Of a DNA stretch of 5,284 nt, positions 1 through 5,189 are shown piece after piece (position 1 is the stretch's first letter; each line of letters begins with the position of its first letter). Under the pieces are notes generated by a model. It saw only the letters and a list, made by a program, of their open reading frames with translations, was not told where the DNA came from and ran no database searches. The position numbers and the translations under genes are program-made. Source of the DNA: an uncultured Bacteroidales bacterium (GTDB lineage Bacteria > Bacteroidota > Bacteroidia > Bacteroidales > Muribaculaceae); the NCBI GenBank assembly GCA_900554715.1, contig USIN01000140.1, positions 1 to 5,284 on the forward strand, written 5' to 3'.

Positions 1-2
1 GC

Positions 3-167
3 ACCCTGCTCGGGTTTATCGGACTTATTATCGCCTTGCCGCTGACGACATTGCTGCTGGCGTATTACAACCAGTATATCATCAACCGCGAGGACGGCGA
101 GACGCCCGACGAGCATCTCGAAGACTCGGCCGCTCTCAAAGACATGACCGACTCTCCGGCCGACTGA
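3..167 (+). CDS. C-terminal end of a probable AI-2E/PerM-family membrane transporter (partial)
   Basis: Only the last 54 codons and the TGA stop (165-167) lie in the window; the gene starts upstream. The fragment begins with a hydrophobic helix of about 22 residues (TLLGFIGLIIALPLTTLLL, then AYY). A charged, mostly acidic tail follows (NREDGETPDEHLEDSA and onward) and is probably cytoplasmic. The GxxGLxxALPLT pattern in the final helix resembles the last transmembrane segment of AI-2E/PerM-type transporters (PF01594), multi-pass inner-membrane proteins whose substrates are mostly uncertain. The family call rests on this short motif alone; another multi-pass membrane protein is possible. The gene converges on the ferredoxin gene and ends 23 nt before a strong palindromic terminator. 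That it is coding is supported by GC-rich third positions and a continuous frame from the window edge. Confidence 0.55.
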   Translation, partial: TLLGFIGLIIALPLTTLLLAYYNQYIINREDGETPDEHLEDSAALKDMTDSPAD

Positions 168-190
168 CAGATGTTATTGTCCCGGCCATA

Positions 191-235
191 ATCAAATAAA
201 AGAGCTGTCCCGCCGGGACAGCTCTTTTATTTGAT
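191..235. terminator. Bidirectional intrinsic terminator between convergent genes
   Basis: A perfect inverted repeat has 22-nt arms at 191-212 and 214-235, centred on base 213. As RNA it folds into a stem of about 21 bp with a 3-nt loop. The GC-rich inner part is GAGCTGTCCC paired with GGGACAGCTC. It is flanked by an A-rich left arm and a T-rich right arm, so either strand presents a hairpin followed by a U-rich tract. It lies between the stop of the plus-strand membrane protein (167) and the stop of the minus-strand ferredoxin (257), as expected for a terminator shared by convergent genes. Confidence 0.9.
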
Positions 236-256
236 CTGTGCTTGAATCGAGTGGAA

Positions 257-427
257 TTATTCGCCCGGTTCGATAGCGCCGCTGGGGCAGACTTCAGCGC
301 ATGAGCCGCATTCGATGCAAGTGTCGGGGTCGATGTGGTAGATTTCGCCTTCAGAGATTGCTTCGACGGGGCAGACGGGAAGACATGTTCCACAAGCCAC
401 GCATCTGTCGGTAATTACGTATGCCAT
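257..427 (-). CDS. Small ferredoxin with two 4Fe-4S clusters
   Basis: This 56-residue protein starts MAYVITDRCVACGTCLPVCP and ends EPGE. It has two typical 4Fe-4S binding motifs: C9-x2-C12-x2-C15-x3-C19-P, and C37-x2-C40-x2-C43-x3-C47-P. The fourth cysteine of each motif completes the opposite cluster, the usual arrangement in 2[4Fe-4S] ferredoxins of the clostridial type. It is a soluble cytoplasmic electron carrier; the redox partner cannot be read from the context. Its length matches the compact ferredoxins common in anaerobic Bacteroidales. The start ATG at 427 lies just before the conserved AYVI segment and no earlier start is needed. The gene stands alone, with a possible promoter box about 50 nt upstream and the shared palindromic terminator behind it. 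A longer open frame on the same strand (136-393) is out of frame with these cysteine motifs and is an artefact. Confidence 0.95.
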   Translation of the reverse strand: MAYVITDRCVACGTCLPVCPVEAISEGEIYHIDPDTCIECGSCAEVCPSGAIEPGE

Positions 428-475
428 GTTAGTAAATTTTGAAGATTAATATAGATTTCTGTTTATTTATCGCTG

Positions 476-483
476 CAAATTTA
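476..483 (-). promoter_or_regulatory. Possible -7 box of the ferredoxin promoter
   Basis: On the minus strand these bases read TAAATTTG, an exact match to the Bacteroidota -7 consensus TAnnTTTG. The box lies 49 nt upstream of the ferredoxin ATG at 427, which would give a 5' leader of roughly 40 nt. I see no convincing -33 TTTG element about 20 nt further upstream, so this is a half-match in A/T-rich DNA and could be chance. Confidence 0.4.
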
Positions 484-518
484 ATGTTTTATTTTTAAAT
501 ACCATCCCCTCGGCATTT

Positions 519-540
519 AAAAAAACGCCCCCGGGAGTTA
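519..540 (-). terminator. Weak possible terminator of the kinase/exported-protein unit
   Basis: Read on the minus strand, a GC-rich stretch (AACTCCCGGGGGCGTT, 524-539) is followed by seven T residues (525-519). It can form only a short imperfect stem, AAC/GTT plus CC/GG with one mismatch and a 4-nt loop. It lies about 60 nt past the stop of the minus-strand gene ending at 602. The T-run and its position suit a terminator; the stem is short, so the call is tentative. Confidence 0.35.
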
Positions 541-601
541 AAATATAAATCATCAGAAGCTTACTGCACGGTTGTCGTCGGCTTGACCGGCGGGAATGTC
601 A

Positions 602-1213
602 TTATTTTATAGTCTGTTCAACTTGTATTCGCCAAAGTGTGTCATATGGCACGCAGGGCGTTTCTTTATGGATTTTTGCTTCGGCTTCCGATAATCCTGT
701 TGTATCTCCATTATCCATCATTATTTTTGTGAGATGACAGATGCTGTCGAATGAAGCCATAAAATCGTATCTAAGCTCTACGACATAGTCACCGTTCTTG
801 CTTCTGACGAATTTACGGGGAGAATAATAAGACGGCTCGTCAGGAATTTTTTCAATTATTAACGGACGAGGGTTATTGAAATAGCCGGATATTTCTAAGT
901 CGCATTTAGGTATCAGCGTAATTGTGTCGAAAGAACTATTTACCTCATAGTTGCCTGATTCGAGGGATGATTCATGTAGATTATATACATAAACTTTCCC
1001 TCCTGAGCCAATACGATGGTTCGGGTACAGCGTTAGCATGCTGTAACACGGCATATTGATGTTAGGTATTCCATTCCATCGCCCATACATCTCTATGCCG
1101 GTGTAATGATTCCCGGAATTTCTTATCTTATTTTTCTCTAAAACTTCAGACTTCTGACCACATATCAGCAGAGCAGAGAGCACTGAAAGTATTACAATCA
1201 AAATTCTATTCAT
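602..1213 (-). CDS. Small exported protein of unknown function, possibly lipocalin-like
   Basis: I do not recognise the family of this 203-residue protein. The N-terminus is a signal peptide: one basic residue (R3), a hydrophobic core over residues 4-17, then LLICGQK. C18 could be a lipoprotein cysteine, but Ile before it is a poor lipobox, so cleavage near G19 by signal peptidase I is also possible. The mature part has the pattern GRWNGI (about residue 44), LTLYPNHRI (about 61), then SGNYEV with DTITLIP (about 86-101). This GxW / strand / 'GxYxVxxDTITL' order is common in small lipocalin-like beta-sheet domains of Bacteroidota. That is a resemblance, not an identification. The gene starts 15 nt after the kinase gene on the same strand and probably shares its transcript. 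It is only about 40% GC against roughly 60% in its neighbours, suggesting a different origin. The stop TAA is followed directly by an in-frame TGA. Confidence 0.8.
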   Translation of the reverse strand: MNRILIVILSVLSALLICGQKSEVLEKNKIRNSGNHYTGIEMYGRWNGIPNINMPCYSMLTLYPNHRIGSGGKVYVYNLHESSLESGNYEVNSSFDTITLIPKCDLEISGYFNNPRPLIIEKIPDEPSYYSPRKFVRSKNGDYVVELRYDFMASFDSICHLTKIMMDNGDTTGLSEAEAKIHKETPCVPYDTLWRIQVEQTIK

Positions 1214-1228
1214 GGCTATCGTTTATTT

Positions 1229-2002
1229 TCAGTACTTTCTTGTGGGATGGAGGAGGCGTTTGCGGCGGCGACGGGCGTTGTCGAAGCGGTGTTTGGCCGT
1301 CAGGGCGTCGGCGGCGAAGGCATCGGGGTCGAGGCCGCAGACTTTGGCATAGCTGCGGGCGACATACTCGAAGAGGTCAAGCCGGCGAGTAAATCTGACG
1401 ATGTTGGCGATGCAGGCGTCGAGCTGTGGGCGACCGTCGGTGAAGTCCATGCGGTTGGTGTCAATCACCGAGAACGAGTAGCTGCCGTCGGGCTCGGCGC
1501 GATAGATGGTGTTGGTCGAGTTAAGGTCGTGATGGAGCACTCCGGCTTCGTGAAGCCGGGCGGCGAAGGCCGCGAAGGCGCGGGCGAGCGGGCGGTCGAA
1601 CTCAGTGGCGTCGTTCAGGGGGCCGCGTATGGCCTTGAAGTCGGTGGGACGGGATATGAAGTAGCAGTCTCTGACGAGTCGCCGGCTCTTTATCTCGATG
1701 AAGGCCAGGGGTTCGGGGGTGTCGATGCCGCGGGCGAGCAGTTCAAGGCCGTTATGGTAGGCGCGACTGGCTTTGGTGGTCCTGAAAAAGGTGTAGATGA
1801 TGCGTTTGATGCCCTTCAGGCGATGAAAACGCTTGACTATGACTTCTGGAACCGACGCAGAGTCGACAGCGAAGCGCCTGATAGTGTTGCGCTTTTCAAA
1901 TATAAGTGTGCCTCCGGCGAATCTGTCGGGCAGCGCTTCGACGAAGTTGCATAACGCTCTGTCGTCGCGATAGTTTTCGTTGATAGTTATTTCCTTATAC
2001 AT
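1229..2002 (-). CDS. Kdo/lipopolysaccharide kinase-like protein (KdkA/WaaP/InaA superfamily)
   Basis: This 257-residue protein carries the small protein-kinase-like fold used by LPS core kinases (PF06293), which transfer phosphate from ATP to Kdo or heptose of lipopolysaccharide at the cytoplasmic side of the inner membrane. Visible landmarks are VIVKRF with the likely ATP-binding K57, a possible helix-C glutamate at E87 (GLELLARG), the catalytic loop LHHDLNSTN with D159 and N164, and the metal-binding position VIDTNRM with D181 in place of the DFG of eukaryotic kinases. The length suits the family (about 240-265). The C-terminus is strongly basic (RRRRKRLLHPTRK), which may help membrane contact; that is inference. 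There is no signal peptide or membrane segment. The ATG at 2002 is the only methionine before the kinase core (the next is M185). Composition is GC-rich like the hydrolase gene. It leads the minus-strand pair and diverges from the hydrolase gene. The actual acceptor (Kdo, heptose or other) cannot be told from sequence. Confidence 0.85.
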   Translation of the reverse strand: MYKEITINENYRDDRALCNFVEALPDRFAGGTLIFEKRNTIRRFAVDSASVPEVIVKRFHRLKGIKRIIYTFFRTTKASRAYHNGLELLARGIDTPEPLAFIEIKSRRLVRDCYFISRPTDFKAIRGPLNDATEFDRPLARAFAAFAARLHEAGVLHHDLNSTNTIYRAEPDGSYSFSVIDTNRMDFTDGRPQLDACIANIVRFTRRLDLFEYVARSYAKVCGLDPDAFAADALTAKHRFDNARRRRKRLLHPTRKY

Positions 2003-2009
2003 TTTGCTG

Positions 2010-2017
2010 CAAAAATA
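2010..2017 (-). promoter_or_regulatory. Possible -7 box of the kinase promoter, very close to the start codon
   Basis: The minus strand reads TATTTTTG here, matching TAnnTTTG. Only 7 nt separate it from the ATG at 2002, so transcription from this box would give an almost leaderless mRNA. No clear -33 TTTG is visible about 20 nt upstream. It may be a chance match in A/T-rich DNA, with the real promoter elsewhere in 2003-2132. Confidence 0.3.
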
Positions 2018-2046
2018 ATAAATTTTTCAGTTCTGCGGCTGAATAG

Positions 2047-2078
2047 TTTGCTTGAATGAAATTAAAGGCGTACTTTTG
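2047..2078 (+). promoter_or_regulatory. Bacteroidota-type promoter of the hydrolase gene
   Basis: TTTG at 2047-2050 and TACTTTTG at 2071-2078 are separated by exactly 20 nt, matching the Bacteroidales housekeeping sigma consensus (-33 TTTG, -7 TAnnTTTG). Transcription would begin near 2083-2087, giving an A/T-rich leader of about 45-50 nt before the ATG at 2133. There is no strong Shine-Dalgarno sequence; AAGAG at 2119-2123 is at best weak. This is usual for the phylum. Confidence 0.7.
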
Positions 2079-2107
2079 TAAAAGATTTAAAACCAATTGT
2101 TAAAACT

Positions 2108-2126
2108 TAAAATTTGTTAAGAGATT
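2108..2126 (+). repeat. Leader motif copy 1 (upstream of the hydrolase ATG)
   Basis: These 19 bases (TAAAATTTGTTAAGAGATT) match 5167-5185 at 18 of 19 positions. Both copies lie just before an ATG, 6 nt away here and 4 nt away in the other copy. The motif falls in the 5' untranslated leader, downstream of the promoter. It could be a shared translation-enhancing leader element or simply similar A/T-rich leaders; the length of the match makes pure chance less likely. Confidence 0.6.
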
Positions 2127-2132
2127 TATTTC

Positions 2133-4913
2133 ATGAGAAACAGTAGTTTTTTTAAGGCGGCTCTGGCTGTCGTGTGTGCTGCCGGTCTGACGGCGGCTTC
2201 GATATCGGCTCCGGCTGCAGATGCGCCTGTCAAGCGCGAGATGCGCTCGGCATGGGTGGCTACGGTCTGGCGCCTCGACTGGCCTCAGAACACGGTGTCG
2301 TCGACTGGCAACGAGAGTCAGATAAGCCGTCAGAAAAAAGATATGACGCGGCTGCTCGACTCGATGGCGGTGAATAATCTCAATGCTGTCAATTTCCAGG
2401 TGCGTTCGCGTTGTGACGCGATGTATAAGTCGAGCTACGAGCCGTGGTCGAGCGACCTCGTCTCTGAGCGCGGTCTTGACCCGGGCTGGGACCCGCTGGC
2501 TTTTGTTGTCGAGGAGTGTCACAAACGAGGTCTCGAATGCCATGCCTGGCTCAACCCCTACCGTTTTGAATCGGTGGCCCATCAGTGGGACAATACGCCT
2601 CTCAACTACCGTGACAGTCATCCCGACTGGATAATGGATGTCACGACCAACGGCTCGACGGCGTCGATTCTCAATCCCGGCAAGCCCGAGGTGACCCAGC
2701 GCATATGTGACGTCATCAAGGAAATTGTCGAGAATTATGACGTCGACGGTGTGCTTTTCGACGATTATTTCTATCTGAGCGGTACGCCCGCTTCGGCTGA
2801 CGCCGACCTCTATAACGCCTATAAGAGCAACGGGGGCACTCTGGCGCTCGCCGACTGGCGCCGTGACAATGTCAACCGCATGGTAGCCGCTGTCTACAAA
2901 ACAATCAAGACTGCCAAACCGTGGGTACGCTTCGGCGTGTCGCCGGCCGGCATCGCCTGTACAAGCTCGGCTGTCGCCAAGCAATATGGCATCCCGTCTT
3001 GCCCGACTGGCAGCGACTGGCAGTATACAAGCATCTACTCTGATCCTGTCGCATGGGTGTCGCAGCAATCGCTCGATTTTATCTCGCCCCAGATTTACTG
3101 GACGATAGGGCATTCGACCGATTATGCCAAGGCTGCTTCGTGGTGGAGTATGGTCGCCAATAAATGGAACCGCCACTTCTACAGTTCTCATTCAATATCG
3201 TCGCTGACAGCGTCGAGCAAGATGCCGGGCATGTCTGATATGGAGGCGATGCTCGGTGCGGCCCAGCCTCTCGCAAGTGGCCCGAACAGCACGACTTTCG
3301 CCGAATATGCCAACGAAGTGCGTTACAACCGCGAGTCGACGCTCAACGACGCTCCCGGCTCAATATTCTATTCGGCCAAGTATCTCTATGCGTCCGCGCC
3401 GTTGTTTGCCCACTATCTCAAAACGACGGTGTTCGGCAATCCCGCGCTTCTGCCGGCTATGACATGGCATGCGGGCAACAATCCCGGCGCTATCAAAAAT
3501 TTCACCCGCGACGGCAACAAGCTGCTCTGGGATGGCTATGATAATGTAAAATACACGGTCTATGCCGTGCCGACGTCGGTTCCGGTCGAGAATTTTGACC
3601 GTGAGGCCGAATATCTGCTCGGCACGAGCTATGCCACAGAGTTTGTCGTCGAAGACAGATATCTGTCGGGCTACAACTACGCCGTGTGTGTGCTCGACCG
3701 CTATGGTTATGAGTACTCGCCTGTTTTCCTCGGCCGTGCGATGAAAGATCTCGCCGCACCAGTCATTGTCTCGCCCCGTAACAATGAGGTGGCCGAATCG
3801 CCTTTCGATTTCACATGGAACGCTGTCGAAGGCGCGACAAGTTATATCGTCGAGGTGGCCCGCGACGCCGGGATGAAAGACCTTATAGCCACACGCCCCG
3901 TCAACGGCACGACTTACCTGTCTGACAATCTCGAGATGCTGCCTGTGGGTGAAACAATCTACTGGCGCGTCAGGGCCTGCGGCAACAATTATAACGACGG
4001 CGTGTCGGCTGTCGAGCCGTTTGTTGTCAGAAATCTCATCATCACTTCGCCTGCCAACCTCGCCACTGACGTCTCTCTTGCACCGGAAATCATAGTATCG
4101 GTGGCAGACCGTGATATGACTGTAGAAATATCCGAAAACGATGAGTTTGATGTGAAGTCAATCGTATTCTCTGCTGAAGGCCGCGGCAAGGTATCTGTGC
4201 CCCGCTATCTGCTCGGCGGCAATACGACGTATTTTGCCCGCGCGCTGTATACACATAACGGTCTCGACCGTGTCTCGCCCGTGGTGTCGTTTACAACGGC
4301 TGCGACGGAGATGGTCGTGCCTCAGATTGAATATCCTGTCGCCGGCGGCAATCTCCACAGCGATGAGTCTATCTCGATCAAGCGCATCGACGGACCGAAG
4401 AGTCTCCGCCTCGAAGTGTGTGCGACGACCTCTTTTGCCGGCAGGGTCAGCTATATAGCCGCCAATCTGTCTAAAGAGACATGGACAGACTCTAAGGCTG
4501 CGTCTGAAATCAGGATTTCGGGCAAGGCTCTTGTCGACGGTGAGACATATTATGCCCGCGTGTGCGCCGGATATTCAACCGAGGACGGTGTGAAAAATAC
4601 GAGCTACAGCGAGCCTATATCGTTTGTATACCGTGCCGAGTCGGCCGGAGTCGATGACATCGCGAGCGGCGAGGCTTCTCTGCTTGACGTCATCACCGAC
4701 GAGGCCGGTGTCGTCAGAGTGACTGCCGGTTCGGCTATGAACGGAGCGCGTCTCACTCTCGTCAATGCTTCGGGCGCAGAGGTCGCTCTTATCTCCGAAG
4801 GTGACGTGACGGCCGGTCAGAGCTTTGCGGTCAACTGTGCGCCGGGATTCTACCTCGTGCGCCTCACGGCTGCGGACGGCGTTGCCGCGACGGTCAAAGC
4901 GATTGTGAAATAA
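2133..4913 (+). CDS. Secreted GHL10-family glycoside hydrolase with Ig/FN3-like modules and T9SS-type C-terminal domain
   Basis: This 926-residue protein has a signal peptide at 1-28 (basic start, hydrophobic core, cleavage likely after SAPA). Residues about 34-430 form a GHL10 (PF02638, formerly DUF187) barrel-type domain: REMRSAWVATV (35-45), LNAVNFQVRSRCDAMYKS (83-100), LDPGWDPLAF (115-124), CHAWLNPYR (136-144), VDGVLFDDYFY (204-214, with acidic D205, D210 and D211), RFGVSPAGI (266-274) and DFISPQIYW (315-323). E. coli DigH (YddW), of this family, cleaves peptide-free peptidoglycan glycans; the substrate here is inferred at most. Four beta-sandwich modules of FN3/Ig type follow, at about 443-534, 542-632, 636-722 and 729-834. 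Residues 838-926 resemble a T9SS type A sorting domain, with GFYLVRLTAADGVAATVKAIVK-like spacing at the end (CAPGFYLVR at 902-910, basic KAIVK terminus). The protein is therefore probably surface-anchored or released. It has its own promoter and terminator and is monocistronic. Confidence 0.92.
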   Translation: MRNSSFFKAALAVVCAAGLTAASISAPAADAPVKREMRSAWVATVWRLDWPQNTVSSTGNESQISRQKKDMTRLLDSMAVNNLNAVNFQVRSRCDAMYKSSYEPWSSDLVSERGLDPGWDPLAFVVEECHKRGLECHAWLNPYRFESVAHQWDNTPLNYRDSHPDWIMDVTTNGSTASILNPGKPEVTQRICDVIKEIVENYDVDGVLFDDYFYLSGTPASADADLYNAYKSNGGTLALADWRRDNVNRMVAAVYKTIKTAKPWVRFGVSPAGIACTSSAVAKQYGIPSCPTGSDWQYTSIYSDPVAWVSQQSLDFISPQIYWTIGHSTDYAKAASWWSMVANKWNRHFYSSHSISSLTASSKMPGMSDMEAMLGAAQPLASGPNSTTFAEYANEVRYNRESTLNDAPGSIFYSAKYLYASAPLFAHYLKTTVFGNPALLPAMTWHAGNNPGAIKNFTRDGNKLLWDGYDNVKYTVYAVPTSVPVENFDREAEYLLGTSYATEFVVEDRYLSGYNYAVCVLDRYGYEYSPVFLGRAMKDLAAPVIVSPRNNEVAESPFDFTWNAVEGATSYIVEVARDAGMKDLIATRPVNGTTYLSDNLEMLPVGETIYWRVRACGNNYNDGVSAVEPFVVRNLIITSPANLATDVSLAPEIIVSVADRDMTVEISENDEFDVKSIVFSAEGRGKVSVPRYLLGGNTTYFARALYTHNGLDRVSPVVSFTTAATEMVVPQIEYPVAGGNLHSDESISIKRIDGPKSLRLEVCATTSFAGRVSYIAANLSKETWTDSKAASEIRISGKALVDGETYYARVCAGYSTEDGVKNTSYSEPISFVYRAESAGVDDIASGEASLLDVITDEAGVVRVTAGSAMNGARLTLVNASGAEVALISEGDVTAGQSFAVNCAPGFYLVRLTAADGVAATVKAIVK

Positions 4914-4936
4914 TACCGGCAAAATATTAATTCTTA

Positions 4937-4971
4937 TGAGGTTGTGTTTTGGCGCAACCTCAATTTTTTTT
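4937..4971 (+). terminator. Intrinsic terminator of the hydrolase gene
   Basis: TGAGGTTG (4937-4944) pairs with CAACCTCA (4955-4962). The stem extends by a T-G wobble and a G-C pair to 10 bp around a TTTTGG loop, and a run of eight T follows at 4964-4971. It begins 23 nt after the hydrolase stop codon, a typical rho-independent terminator position. Confidence 0.9.
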
Positions 4972-4976
4972 AAATA

Positions 4977-5007
4977 ACACGGGAGCGACATCACGTCGCC
5001 CCCGTGT
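4977..5007. repeat. GC-rich imperfect hairpin directly behind the terminator
   Basis: ACACGGG (4977-4983) pairs with CCCGTGT (5001-5007) and GCGAC (4985-4989) with GTCGC (4995-4999). There is one A/C mismatch and an ATCAC loop, so 12 pairs over 31 nt. No T-run follows on either strand, so it is not a second intrinsic terminator by the usual criteria. It may be the edge of a repeat element or a structured RNA. Confidence 0.6.
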
Positions 5008-5189
5008 CAGAAAATGTTACTGAAGATGCAACGGCTTTAGCCTCCAAGATGTCTTGTTTCTGCTGACTTTCGGTTCTGCAGATGCCTCGGAAAGGCTTTG
5101 GCTAAAGACATAGCATATATATTCAGCAAAAGTAAGCAAAAAGGGTCAAATTACCCCCCCGATTGCTAAAATTTGTTAAAAGATTAAAA
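5008..5189. other. Non-coding, repeat-like stretch
   Basis: I find no supported gene here. Short inverted pairs are present: CTTTAGCC (5035-5042) with GGCTAAAG (5100-5107), and ATGTCTT (5049-5055) with AAGACAT (5105-5111). The two cannot form at once. On the minus strand 5037-5111 is open for 24 codons (MSLAKAFPRHLQNRKSAETR, then HLGG and stop). This is too short and too poor in signals to call a gene, but it is the sort of fragment found in dispersed intergenic repeats. The part from about 5112 is A/T-rich with a run of seven C (5154-5160), and it leads into the second leader-motif copy. Confidence 0.4.
5167..5185 (+). repeat. Leader motif copy 2 (upstream of the ATG at 5190)
   Basis: TAAAATTTGTTAAAAGATT differs at one position from the leader of the hydrolase gene at 2108-2126. 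It lies 4 nt before the ATG at 5190. This is the main reason to consider that ATG a real translation start. No clear TTTG-N20-TAnnTTTG promoter is seen upstream of this copy. Confidence 0.6.

Noticed and set aside
136..393. An 85-codon open frame on the minus strand over the ferredoxin
   Set aside because: It is out of frame with the ferredoxin, starts inside it, and runs across the terminator palindrome into the neighbouring gene. The cysteine motifs are only in the 257-427 frame.
1247..1954. A 235-codon plus-strand frame antisense to the kinase gene
   Set aside because: The minus strand carries clear kinase motifs. The antisense frame is Gly/Ala/Val-rich with no motif and arises from the high GC content.
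2100..3191. A 363-codon minus-strand frame antisense to the hydrolase gene
   Set aside because: It is Arg/His-rich without any domain and mirrors the codon bias of the GHL10 domain on the other strand. Its 5' end falls inside that gene.
4575..4994. A 139-codon minus-strand frame over the hydrolase C-terminus and its terminator
   Set aside because: It starts within the hairpin region, crosses the terminator, and has no recognisable features. The plus-strand T9SS-like tail is the better reading.
5037..5111. A 24-codon minus-strand frame as a small gene
   Set aside because: It has no promoter or leader signal and no recognisable domain; it is more likely part of a repeat-like intergenic segment.
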